64,000 nucleotides of DNA from Jaapia argillacea MUCL 33604 (Eukaryota; Basidiomycota; Agaricomycetes; Jaapiales; Jaapiaceae), in assembly GCA_000697665.1 (NCBI GenBank), contig KL197714.1, positions 467,799 through 531,798 on the forward strand, written 5' to 3'. The translations under genes were made by a program, and so were the position numbers. Of this stretch, positions 33,053 through 45,398 are shown piece after piece. Below the pieces are notes generated by a model. That model had not been told where the DNA came from and searched no databases. It worked only from the letters and a program-made list of their open reading frames with translations. How positions within the stretch are numbered: the first letter of the stretch is position 1; each line of letters begins with the position of its first letter.

Positions 33053-36000
33053 ATGGTGGCTCAAACTCGTGGCGGCGGCGGCGGCGGCCAACCATCGCCA
33101 AAAAAGCTCAAATTCAACGAGAAACTGGTCGGCAAGGGGCTTTCTACCGACGTCTTACTCAAAAAGCTCAAAACTTTACATGTCGAACTCGCTCAACTGG
33201 ACCAGGAACTTGTTGATGTTCAATCGCTAGCTGGGGCCCGAAAGGAGCTCGTCAGCACTTCTATTCTGCTGCACAAGGATAGAGGAGTCAAAGCATACGC
33301 CGCTTGCTGCCTGGCCGATATTCTCAGACTCTACGCCCCCGATGCGCCCTACACTCAGGCCGAACTCAGAGATATCTTCCAGTTTTTCTTCCGGCAGCTC
33401 ACCACCGGTCTACAAGGCGCAGATTGCTCTTACTACTCCGAATATTTCCACCTACTCGAGTCTCTATCGACCGTGAAGAGCGTGGTGCTGGTATGCGACC
33501 TCCCTGAAGCCGAGGACCTTATGTCCGACGTATTTCGCGATTTCTTCGGGATCGTTAGGCGTGACTTGCCGAAGAAGATTGAAATGTTCATGGGGGACAT
33601 ATTGGTTGCTTTGATCGACGAGTGCCAGAACTTGCCGTCCGAGGTGTTGGAAGCTATCATGGCTCAATTCATGGACAAGAATACGGTTCGTCGTTACGCT
33701 GGTCCTTTGGTGAACTATCTCACGATAGTCCGCGTAACCACAGATTATGGAACAGCCAGCTTATCGCTTGGCAGTCCAGATATGTAACGCCACCGCCGAC
33801 AAACTGCAACGACATGTCTGTCAATACTTCTCAGACATCATCATCTCTCACTCACAAGACGAAGAATACGACGAAATCCGTACCGCACACGATCTCATCA
33901 AGAAACTCAACCGCTCATGTCCATCCCTACTGCATAACGTCGTGCCGCAACTAGAAGAAGAACTCCGAATAGAGGATGTTCAGATAAGGGTTATGGCAAC
34001 TCAGGTTCTGGGTGAGATGTTCGCCGATAAGGGAGGGGGTGTTTTGATGAAGAAGTATCCTTCAACTTGGGCGACCTGGTTGGGTAGGAAGAACGATCGA
34101 GTTTCCGCCGTTCGACTTGCATTCGTCGAGTCGACACGTGGGCTTCTCGCGAAGCCTGAGGAGATTAGAAAGGAAATTGAAGGTACCACCGCCCTCTGTT
34201 TACTGAGAAATATGTGGCTGACCTCGCCCCAGCTGCACTGGAAGCCAAGGTGATGGATCCAGACGAAAAGATTCGGGCGGCCGTGTCCAAGGTATACTCT
34301 CAAATTGACTACGAAACTGCCCTCCATCACGTATCAGAACGGCAACTTCGACTGCTAGCTGCAAGGGGCGCGGACAAAAGGGTGAGTCTCTGCTCTATCG
34401 GGAGTACATCATGACTGACCTCATTGGAATGGGGATAATAGCAATCGGTTCGTGTCGAGGCTCTCAATGCCGTTGGGAGGTTGTACAGCTTGGCTTATAT
34501 GGAGATGTGAGACTGAACGTGATCTTGCGCTGCTGCCACTCACCTCCGTTTCACCTGTTTGGTCTCAAGTGAAAACAACGACCCTGACGCCATCCGACAT
34601 TTCTCCTGGATTCCTCTGGTCATTATACCGTTGGCAAAAGTCAACTGGGAAGTTCGGTGAGAGATTTTCGACTTCGCATGGTGCACAGTTGAATGCTGAA
34701 CTGTGCGTCAGAAACGTGATCGAACAAGTCATTACGGATCATATTCTTCCTCTGCCTTCTCCACCCTCCACATCGGCTTCTTCCAAAGCGCTTGATATCG
34801 ACGAATCGGCGTGGGTTGATCGATTACTGACTACTATGAAACTCCTTGATGAGAAGGCGATCGAGTTGCTGCTCAGCATGAGCGGACTCAAGCAGGTGTG
34901 AGTGATCATTTCGCCAATGATTGTCTAGAAGCTCATTCACCGCAGACGACCGACTATCTATGAGAAGTTTCTGCAATCTTGCATCGATAACAACGTTCGT
35001 TGCTCATTTTCGGCTCCCTGTCCCACTGTATTTACCTGGCAAGTGATTGCCCTTAGGGAGGCGTTATCGACGAGAATGAGGAGGTCATCACAAAGACGCT
35101 GGGTGCCACCATCCAACGCATAGCTAGTGAGCCGCGTTACCTCCTACTCATGAGCCTGACTTGACTATGACATAGCCCAGTTCCCCGACTCGCAAAAAGC
35201 AGCTGAAGACCTGCATGCTTTTGCTAAACTCAACGAAGGCAGGCTTTATAAGCTGCTCAAAACATGTTTAGACACACAAACCGATCTCAAGAATCTTGTC
35301 AAAGCAACTGTGAGCCTCGACTTGTATGATTTCGCTTTTTATATATATCCACTACTGGACATCTGTGTCCTCGTGGATCTGGTTTGCTGTCAAGGACTAC
35401 TCACGAGCGCTTCGGTTGTAGAATGACTTCCTTCGCCGGGCAGAACAATCCTCATCGGCAATCGTGCCAACACTCTCAATATTGATCCGCCGTGCCAGCT
35501 TACGCATAGTGAACCACTCATCTATACCAACTCTTGTCCGGCGAATTCAAAAAGGACATCGGCCAACCAACGATAATGAGCCTTCTGATGAACCACCCAG
35601 TCGGGGGGAAGTTACCGCTAACAACGCCTTCTTGTTGTTGACCTTCATTTCCAAGCATTGTCCGCAACTATACAAACCTCACATTGGCGAGCTTACCAAG
35701 GCCATCGCAGATGAAAAGAATGGCATGTTGGTGGAGGCTACGCTCCAAGCACTAGCTGCTGTAGTCAAGTGGGATGAGAAGCTATGCCCCAACGATAAGT
35801 AAGCTGGTTTTCTTGAGTTGCATTATCTGAGCCCGGCGTTGACAATATCCCCGTTTCTAGACGAACACCTGAGAGATTGATGCGATTCGTTCTCCAGTCA
35901 AATCGGCGGCACGCGAAGTTTGCTGCTCGTCTGTTGACATTTTGCAAGGACCATGATCAGTTGTGTGAAGATGTCATTAATGTACGAATGCCCTTCCGTA

Positions 36001-38075
36001 TATCTCCTTCGTGAACGTTGACCGGATTTCAGAATATCGCGGATAATCTAGCAGAGGCCGACGAAGAAACCCTCGTTGCTCATGTCACCGTGTTGGCTGA
36101 ACTCGCGCGATTCGCTCCCGATGCTTTCGAGCAAAGGAGTGATGTTGTCATGGCTTTCGTTCTCAAGCAAGTCATCATGGTGCCTATCCCTCCCGAACAT
36201 GTAAGTTTCAGTCGCTTCGCTCACTCGTAAGAGGTCACGATCGACCTCGTTGCCAGGCCACTACACCAGAAGATATGATGCCGACAGATGACGAAGGAGA
36301 GCAACAAGACATAACATCTGAGGGCGAGTGGTACCCAGATTCTCAAGTCCCTGCACTCCTCAAAGCCAAAATAATATGCTTGAAGATTTGTCGGAATCGA
36401 TGTCTGGCCCATTCGTCGTCTGAATCTGCTGTGGATATCTCGGCCCCCGTCATCAAGATGCTGACCACCTTACTTCGTAACGAGGGTTCAGTACAAGCCG
36501 ATCATCATGGAGAGGAGTGCGTGGAGTGATACACCTTCGGTTATGAAACTGAACCCACACCTTAGGAAGAAAGTCAGAAGTCGAATGCGACTGTATGCGG
36601 CGAATTCGTTACTCCATCTGTCATCCGTCACTGTCTACCAGCCTGCGATTCTTCCGGACTTCGTCACGCTTGTGCTGACAATTCAGGTTAGTCGCGTTTC
36701 CTGCTCGGCTACTCTCCCAGGTGACACTGGAACTCCTTGTCAGGACCCATGCTTCGACGTTCGGTTCAATTTCCTGAAAAAGTTGTCTTCGCTGTTGATG
36801 GCGAGAAAGCTACCTCCTCGCTTCAACGTGACACCATTCTTGACCGTGTTCGACCCTGATGTGGCTGTCATTTCACTGGTGAGCTCTCCCCTACGATAGT
36901 CGACCCTCATTGATCGTGTCTAGGCCAAATCTTATGTTTCATGGGCGACTCGATCACTCCCCCCAGGTGCGTATGTGACAGATACGACACAAACGTAACT
37001 GACCCGTCGAGCAGCTGCCCGGCTCGAGCATATCGAATTAATCTTCATTCGCTTCCTTCACACCTTGGCCCATCATCCCGATTTCTCTCCCGATATTGTC
37101 ATGGATGTGGAACATTGTCAAGAACTGTCCCGGTTGGTCTCCATCGTCTTGCTTCCTTCACTCTGTTAATTGGGTGATGCAGATATGTTGAATTTTACCT
37201 CGACTGTGTTGCTTCTTCGGAGAATATCTCGCTTCTCTACCATTTAGCGATGAAGCTGAAGACAGTGCGAGACGCTGAGTCGTCTGCTATAAGCGAAGTG
37301 AGTACACTATTGACGCTGTCTTTAGCATGGTAAACAACGTCTACCTGTCTTCAGCGACTCTACATCGTCAGCGAGGTGGCGCAAGAGGTCATCAAACTTC
37401 GCGCGTCATCACGCTCGTGGAATCTCCAAAGTTACCCTGGGAAGATCAAGCTGCCTTCCGATATTTTGCGTCCTCTTCCTAGCGCGGAGACGACCAACAA
37501 GGTAAACTCGCATGTTACAACCAACATGACTTTGCTCACCGCCTCCTTCCAGATCTTGAAGACTGTGTACCTGCCTGAGAACGCTGTTGCACACTTCGCA
37601 GACCTGTCCAGCAAGTCTGCGCCTCAGCCCAAGGTGTGGATGAACGCGTGTCAAACAATACTTTCTATTCACCATCCTTATATCAGAAGCGAAAAGCTAA
37701 CCCCAAATCCAACGGGCAGCCAAAGTACACCCCCTTCTACTTTAACTCATTTGCTCAGCTGACACCGTTGATGCAGACGACCAAAACATGAGAATGGGAG
37801 ACGAAATGCCGAGGAATCTGATGAAGACGAAGAATCGGAGCCGGATCCTAGCGAAGAGGATGACGAAGAGGGGGAACAACGGTCGGAATCTGAGGAGCTA
37901 GAAGATGTTCCCGCAAAGCCAGAGAGGCTTGGTAGATCGGCCAGGACGAAGGCCAATGTTCGTCTCTGCATTAGGACCTCCGTACCAAATGACTAACCCC
38001 TCCTCCCAGGCAAAGATCCGACAACAGACCAAAAGAAGGTCAAAGGGGAAGGCAGTTGCGTCATCGGATGGATAG
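33053..38075 (+). CDS. PDS5: Sister chromatid cohesion protein PDS5
   Basis: HEAT-repeat regulator of cohesin that controls cohesin release and maintenance. The ATG at 33053 gives MVAQTRGGGGGGQPSPKKLK, then LVGKGLSTDVLLKKLKTLH and VKAYAACCLADILRLYAPDAPY, the conserved PDS5 N-terminal block. The chain continues through exons with RTAHDLIKKLNRSCPSLLHN, VQIRVMATQVLGEMFADKGG, DPDEKIRAAVSKVY and ARFAPDAFEQRSDVVMAFVL. The C-terminus is acidic (EESEPDPSEEDDEEGEQ) and then basic (TKRRSKGKAVASSDG), as in other PDS5 proteins. About 15 or more short introns interrupt it. The TAG lies at 38073-38075. The start of the frame can be pushed to a TTG at 33029, but the ATG is preferred. The six-Gly run comes from a GGC repeat. 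Confidence 0.9.
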
Positions 38076-38216
38076 CCTCGTCCTTCCGCTCATGCTCTCC
38101 GTTTCCCACATGTCGTCGGGTTTGGTGTATCTGCTCTATTGTTATTCTTGCTTTGCTATCGATTTCCACCGGATTGATACCCAGAGTGTCCCTATTTCTT
38201 TGCAGGAGGGCTTTCA

Positions 38217-39770
38217 CTATTTTTCGAACTCAGTATCCTGAGAGGATAATTCATGGAACCTGGCCAAGCCAGCTTCGAGACCGAGTTCGTCTTCTTCGTG
38301 GCATTCTTCAATCGCTTCCTCCCCATCGTCCGACGAAGAGCCGTCGGTTTCGCTCTCTGACGCAGTCCACTCGTACGACTCGTCACTATCCTCAGAGTCT
38401 TCGGCATTACTTAGATCCCGTAGTTGCACAATAGTCGACAGAGTTTCGCGGACGATTACGCCTGGGAGGTGGTGTATGCGGTTCTCGGAGATGGATCCAA
38501 CGCCCTCCTGTGGGCGGAAGAGCATCGGCAGCTGCGAAAACGGGTTCAAGGATCGGTCCAACGTCCGCGTGCATCTCAATGCCGGGAATGAACCAGACAC
38601 CACAAGCGGTGAAGGTAGTACGACAGCTTTGTGGGCCGCGGGCAGCCAGACATCGATGTACATGAGAGCCGGATGTTCCACGGGGAACTTAGACTCGAGT
38701 GGGAAAATGAGGTGCTGGAGATTAGGGCAGCGGGCAATCACAGGCTGAACATCGAACAGATTGCCCGTGTACAGCAGATAAGGCCATATGTGGAGATATT
38801 GAAGGTGCGAGTACGTCCCACAAAAAGTAGAAAATGGTTCCGTGTTTACCCATGGACCACACGACGTTAATTCGAATGTAACGCCGCGCAGGCGGGGCAA
38901 GCTCCAATGCTTGCTGACATTGGCCAATTCGATTGCAGTCCGACGATCCACGGCGCATTGGAAGTATTCGAGCCGATGAAAGGAAAGGAATGTTCTGAAA
39001 GGACTATCGCATGTGGAGGGGTATGCTGGCAAGGTGATTGTGAGTGACACAAGAGCTTCACTTGTGGACAGGTGAGTGGCAATGGAGGGAGAGAATGCCA
39101 ATTGTTCGTTGAGGCCTATGCCCTCCACAGAACCGGGCGCTGACCCTATCCACGATAGCGGAGGGTCGGGAGACTTATATGGCGACGGCAGGGAAGTAAA
39201 CCGTAGGGAGACATTGATTAAGCGGGGACACCGCGACAGGATGCACTTCATCCCTGTTTCGAACAGACTACGGAATGCGTCGGGGACCACGCAGATCACG
39301 TTGAGTCCCTTCACGAAGGCGCCAAAGTCGGGTCGAGTGATATGTAGTGTCCAGACGAGAGGAGGGATCTGTGTAATCCGACGGAGGACAATATCTTCGT
39401 ACAGATATTCCAGACCCACGTCCAACCAGGCCTTGCAGACCATTACAATTGATTTCTTGTCTCTGAGGGTCTGAGACCACACGGACATTTCGCCAAATGA
39501 AAGAGAAGGATCGAGTACGCTGGGGGATGGAATGGCGAAGTTAAAGATTGACTGTAGAATCTCGGGGGGAGGTTGCTTGAAGACAGGCGTGAAGCCGGAT
39601 GCGCTGACCAGCGAGTCCTGCCAACAAAGAAATCAGCTGGAACCAAAACGTTCCATCGATGTACACACTTTCGGTCCAGAGTCCTCTACACCAAGGTAAA
39701 GAATCGACATCCCTTGATCCATGTTCTTGGCCTCTAAATCATAGCAACACCGATAGCCCGGTTCTGCCAT
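38217..39770 (-). CDS. F-box-like protein
   Basis: Two exons (39669-39770 and 38217-39617) join in phase and give 568 residues. The join puts FKQPPPEILQSIFNFAIP in frame, an F-box-like start of the kind common in Agaricomycetes, followed by IVMVCKAWLDVGLEYLYEDI. The middle has leucine-rich, irregular repeats and the C-terminus is acidic (SNAEDSEDSDESYEWTASES). Such proteins are usually adaptors of SCF ubiquitin ligases; the target is unknown. The first exon (MAEPGYRCCYDLEAKN) is less certain. It converges with PDS5, with 141 bases between the stops. Confidence 0.75.
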
Positions 39771-40302
39771 CGCCACCGCTACCTGTCTGCGAGAAGACCA
39801 TCAGATGTTTGACGGACGGAATGGAGTCTCGCGAAGTATCACAACCTTTTGAGGTTCTTGATCGCTCGTCGTGTTAGTGACCTTGAAAGGGGGATCAAAG
39901 ACTCCGTCAACGTCCTTAGTGGTACGTAGAGAATGACTGTACGATTCCAACCCGGTTGTCTGTGGAACCTTATTCCTAGCCCGTCACGTACTTACAGTCT
40001 CAGCAGCATCAACTGCAGCCGAAGATTTGGGTCGAAGTTGTTGGCCCTGCGCCGTCGATGATCCAGACGAACTTCTATGCGAAAGCAGTAAATAACTTTA
40101 ACTGTTACATTGGTTGTGTGAAGGAAGACGACTTGTGTAATGTATAATTGCAATGTATGTCAGAAGAAAAGGGGTGTAAAATGTCAATGTATCGTAAGTA
40201 TCTACAAACGCGGCGGCTGGCAACGAAAATGCCAAAGAATGATAAGGGTGGACGAAGCAAGGAACGAAAACAAGGTAAAAGCACCGGCAAATGAGAATCC
40301 TG
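39771..40302. other. Intergenic region, no gene seen
   Basis: Holds the 5' flank of the F-box-like gene and the 3' flank of HMG-CoA reductase. No frame with supporting motifs. Confidence 0.6.
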
Positions 40303-43300
40303 TCATGACTTGGTCATATTGGCCAAGTTATACGCTGGAGCCCCCGTTCCAGACGGCGTCGCCACTCCACCCGTCGCGGTCGTTGAGTTTAACGGACTCA
40401 AGATTCCGCGTCCCGCATTGTCCTTCGTGCCAGTGCCCCAGAATGCACCACCCGGCGGTGCGCTCAAAGGTCCAGGAGTAACAGGTCTCGACGTCGTGGG
40501 GGTATTGAGTTGTGATCGGTTGTGCGACATGTGGGCGCGTACGAGATGACCAGCGGCGAGAGCGCTGATAAGAGACAGTTCACCAGCCATGACAGAGGCC
40601 GCAACGATTCGGGCGAGGCGCTGAGCGTTCTGACCGGGGTGGGTTGGATGGGCGCCCTTAATACCAAGCATATCGAGGACGGCTTGTTGAGGACCCAAGA
40701 CAGTCCCGCCACCGATAGTGCCGACCTCGATTGATGGCATTGAAACAGTCATGAGGAGATCCTCGCCGTTGTTCGTTCTGAAGGAATAAGGGTTAGGGAT
40801 GGTAAAGATGAAAATCGAGGGAGTACGTACGGTTCCATAAGAGTCATACAATTCGAACTTTCAACATTCTGCGCAGGATCTTGACCAGTAGCCAAATAAA
40901 TCGCAGTCAAGATATTCGCCGCATGAGCATTAAACCCTCCAATCGACCCGGCCATGGCGCTTCCAACCAAGTTCTTCTTCGTGTTGACATTGCACAACGA
41001 CTCCACAGTAGTCTTCAACACCGATTTGACGATCTTGCCCGGGATAACGGCCTCCGCGACGATGCTCTTCCCTCTGCCTTCGATCCAGTTGATAGCAGCG
41101 GGTTTCTTGTCAGTGCAATAGTTGCCCGAAAGCGCCAAGACGATCATCGTGGGGAACTCCTTTTGCAACACCTCCAATGCCTTCTCTGTACCCTTGGAGA
41201 TCATGTTCATACCCATGGCATCACCCGTGGTAGTAGCGAACCGCACAAAGAGCGTGCGACCGGCCATGGCAGTCTTGAGCCTCTGCATCTTGGCGAACCG
41301 TGAAGTCGACTCGAAAGCCTCCTTGAGCATGAGATAACCTTCATCGGAATCGATCCAAGCTTTGGCACGGGCAGCTTCAACGATGGAAGGGAAGTCAATG
41401 GCGGGACCACGAGTCATGCCATCATAGGTAAGCACGGTGATCACGCCTCCGCCAGCGTTGAGTGCCTTGCAACCACGGGACGTCGAGGCGACGAGGGTTC
41501 CTTCAGCGGTGGCCATGGGGATAGGGTAGAGTTCGCCGTCAATCTTGAGAGGACCGGCGATACCAAGAGGAATAGGCATATATCCAACGACGTTCTCGCA
41601 ACAGGCACCCATAACGCGAGAGTAGTCATAATTGGCCATCGGAATGTCGGAGTACTCGAGTGACTTGGTCGTCGACGCGCGCGCTACGAATCGAATACCC
41701 AAGTTAACACTCCATCACCAGAAAACATCAAGGAACACTCACAAATCAAAGCTCTGCGGATAGTGACAGCCCTCTCCAAATCTCCGAGGACCTTCTCAAG
41801 CGCATACGCAGCAATCTTCCCAGCTTGAGCCAACAAGATAACCTCTTCATCATTCAACATGGACAACGCAACCGCAACCGGTCTCGGTCCATTCTCAAAC
41901 ACCTCAATGCACTCCTTCAAACTCCTAATCGGCGAACCACCAACTTTCCTCACCGAATCATCATCACTTCCGGATGGCGAAGGTGATTCAGCAGCGAGCA
42001 AAGCATTCGACCTCGCTTCCTCCGATTGAGCCAAAGCCAGCTTCCTATCGATATCTTCCAAGCTCAACGGCGGGACACCATTAGGTCTCCTCGGATTGGG
42101 CGCGACAATCACAGGTGTATGGCTGACAGGTGCAACCGAAAAGGGCATCGAAACCGTGACCGGTGGTGTAGGAGTAGGAGCGATGACATTGATCGAAGAT
42201 TGGCCCTCCTGCTCGTCCTTAATCTCCTTCTCAATAGCCCTAACCTCCGCCTTGGCCTTCTCCTTCCTCACCACACTACCCGAAAACCTCACCCCAAGGG
42301 ACCGAGCAGCACCAGCAGCGAACTGTCCAGCCGAAGCCGCAGCGATACCTCTCAACAAGTATCCATTCAACGCCACACTAACCGCCAATAAGCAAACAAT
42401 CCACTTGCTCAAAATGGGGTCACCGACGAGTCGAGTCCAGGATTCCATGAACGATTCAAGACGGGATGCAGATGTATGTTGGGAATGGGGTGAAGAGAAG
42501 ATGGAGGAGAGGAGGCCTGAGAGACCAGATGTTGGTGGTACGACCCGAATGTAGATTGGCGGTGACACCTTGACAAGCAGTTCGACGTCCGTTGATGTTG
42601 ATGTTGATGACGTGGAAGAAGATCCATCCGAAGATCCGTTCCCGTTCCCAACCTCGATATTGGCTCTACCGTCGATATGGGCCTTGGCCAACCCAGCCAA
42701 AACGTTCGCAATAGCAGGAGAGGTGATATCCACCTTCCTACTAGCAGCAGGGACCAAATCTCCACCACCACCAACTCGATTATTATGATATCTCGCAGTG
42801 GCTGTAGCCGGCGTTAACGTGGTGCACAGGTTCAAGATGTGGAGGGTCAAGAACGACACGATCTGGATAATGGCCGAGGAGGAACGAGACGCGAGAGAAC
42901 GACGACGGAGTCAGAAAGGAACCCAAATCAAGAACTCTAACCCAAAGCACTCACAAGTAACAACTTCAATCTCGCAACCGGATTCTCAGCTCTACTACTC
43001 CCATCCCCAACAACAACATTCTCCTTCGTCTTTCCTTCCCCAACAACACCCACCTCCCTCCCACTCGAACCCTGCCTCAACATACTTCCTTTAACACCCA
43101 AAACAGCCGCACTCATCCTCTCTCCAAAACTCAACTGTGGCATCGCGATCCTTCCGTTTCCGTTAGCTTGACGATGGGTAGCAAAAGACGAAGAGAGAGC
43201 AGAGGAAGAAGCGCTCGGGGAGAGGATTCCAGGAAGTTTAGCTGGGTTCCCGTTAAGCTCCGAGTTGGAGTTTGAGCGAGGTCGGTTCTTGGCTCGGTAT

Positions 43301-45398
43301 TGTTTGATACGGCGGACCTAAGGTTTTAAATCAAGACCAGATTAACACACGTAACTCAAAAGCGCGAAACACAATGATGGAAACAGGAGTGGGTCAGAGA
43401 GAGAGATGACATCGCGCCAACGCAGTGCGAGCGCGAACACCAGATCACAGCAAACACAATAGAGATCAACACCGCCCATGACAGCGCCCAATAGATTTGA
43501 GCGCTGAAGAAGCCAAGCATCTCAAATAGGGTCACCTTCCCAATCCACCCAACCACCCAAAATCACATGCAAAAAGGTACCTTCCAGCTGACCACGCCCC
43601 CTCGTTCGAGGCAAAAAGATGCTCAAACTCGAGAAAAGCCACCACCGCAGGCGGTAATAAATGGGCTGATGGTTTGATAACGCACCACCCTCCTCTTACC
43701 CCCCATAACACCCAAAAAATTCCCAGAAAAATACAGGACCCTCTCTCGACGAAAAACCGCACGCGTCCCAAAAACCCAAAACAATGAAAGGACCAAAAAA
43801 ACTCACCTCGACCATAACGGCCAAAACCCCCACATAAAAAGTCCCCGAAACCAAACAATCCACACTTAACAACACAGCAGCCAACGCACAAAATTCCTTC
43901 AACCCACCAACCCGACTCCAAGCACCAACGCTCAGAACCGCAACTTCCAACGCATAATCCCTCAATACGGAATTACCGACGCTATCGAGCGCTTCGAGGA
44001 TCACGTCTCCTGCCGGTTTCATTTGACCTGTAGGTCCACATACCACATCAGCTCTGTTCGACGGGCCAACGGAGAAGGGATGGATGGAAAGGACTCACCG
44101 TTAGAAGCCCCAGCCCCGCCAAGCCTCGCAGCCCTCGCACTCCCCGGCAACGGCGTAGTGACATGTGGATGCGAAAACACAGCCCTAGCCAACCTCAACG
44201 GTTTATCAAACCCAACCGTGCACACCACAAACGGTAGCGCCTCGGTTAAAGCAATAGGGTCGAGTGGGATGCCGAGGTAATTGGCGATTGGGAGGGTCAG
44301 CATGAATGAGAGTGTGCCTGGAGGAGGGGGTGGTTAGTTCTGTTTGTAGGGAGTGAGGAAGAGGGAAGGAAGACGAACCAGACGAGAGGATTGCGGTCGT
44401 CAACCAGAAATTCGATCCTAACGCTCTTGCGTGGAGAAGGAGCCGGATGAACGTGATGTGCATCAGGATATAGCCGAGCATGACGAGCAAGATATCCAAA
44501 GAGTCTGCTTTCTGTTCAAAGGAGCGCAGATGTCAGCGAGATGCGGGAAGGAACGAAGAACACCGTCGGAGAGAACGAGGAAAGGAGAGCTAACCTTCGC
44601 CAAATCCCAAAACCTCAAAACCATAGCCCTAGCAGCATACGCAATCCATTTCCCACTCTTCATCTCCCCAATCTTCTCCTCTCTCCTACCCTCCACATTA
44701 AACTTCACACCTTCCAAATCAAACTCCTCATCCCCTCCAAAGAAAGACGCGGTTCGTTTGAGAGACCCGACGAATTCGTCTCGCGAACCGGGTTGGAAAG
44801 TGAGTGTTAGGACTTCTGAGCGGGGGGAGAGGGAGGTGTGGGAGGTGAAGCATTGGTTAGACGAGGAGAGGTTGGTGGTGGGGGAGTGGCAGAGGGCTGG
44901 GTAGGGTTTACCGGACAGCGAGGGGAAGGATGTTGTTAGGATGGAGGTTAGGGTGTGCAGGGACGTCGAGATTGGTGGGCTGTCGAGGGTTAGAGTGTCC
45001 GGTTTGACCTGGTGGGGGGCAAGTGAGGGAGGTGAGACCGTGCTAAGGCGTTCAAGAAAAGGAGGACGAACCTTTCGAACTTTAATCACATTCCCACCAA
45101 CACCTCCATCCAAACTAAATACCAAACTCTGGACTTCAACTCCTTCCACTCCACTTTCCCTCTCCCCGGCACTCGACCAAGCGTTCTCTCCAACACCTAC
45201 CCACTCTCCCACCCCGTCTCTCCACATGACATACGCTGGTCTCATCGCGGTGGATGAAGCGGGTGCGAAGAAGGATGAAGCTTTGATGGCGGAGAGGACG
45301 TGGAAGTAGGCGAGGGTGGAGAGGACGAAGAAGGATACGATTGTTTCTATTGGGTAGGAGACTGCATGACGAGCGAGGGGACGGAATAGGGCGGGCAT
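40303..45398 (-). CDS. HMG-CoA reductase (class I, with sterol-sensing domain)
   Basis: ER enzyme that reduces HMG-CoA to mevalonate with NADPH, the control step of sterol synthesis. It starts at ATG 45396-45398 with a hydrophobic segment ([17 protein letters not shown]). A sterol-sensing-type membrane region follows ([20 protein letters not shown], then [17 protein letters not shown] and [20 protein letters not shown]). A long Ser-rich linker (42.0-43.3 kb) leads to the catalytic part: [53 protein letters not shown], the [14 protein letters not shown] loop, [12 protein letters not shown], and the general-acid His in [15 protein letters not shown]. The C-terminus is extended by about 60 Pro/Thr/Gly-rich residues after the His motif. 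Around six introns. HMG-CoA reductase is a classical SREBP target, and an SREBP gene lies in the same window. Confidence 0.93.
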
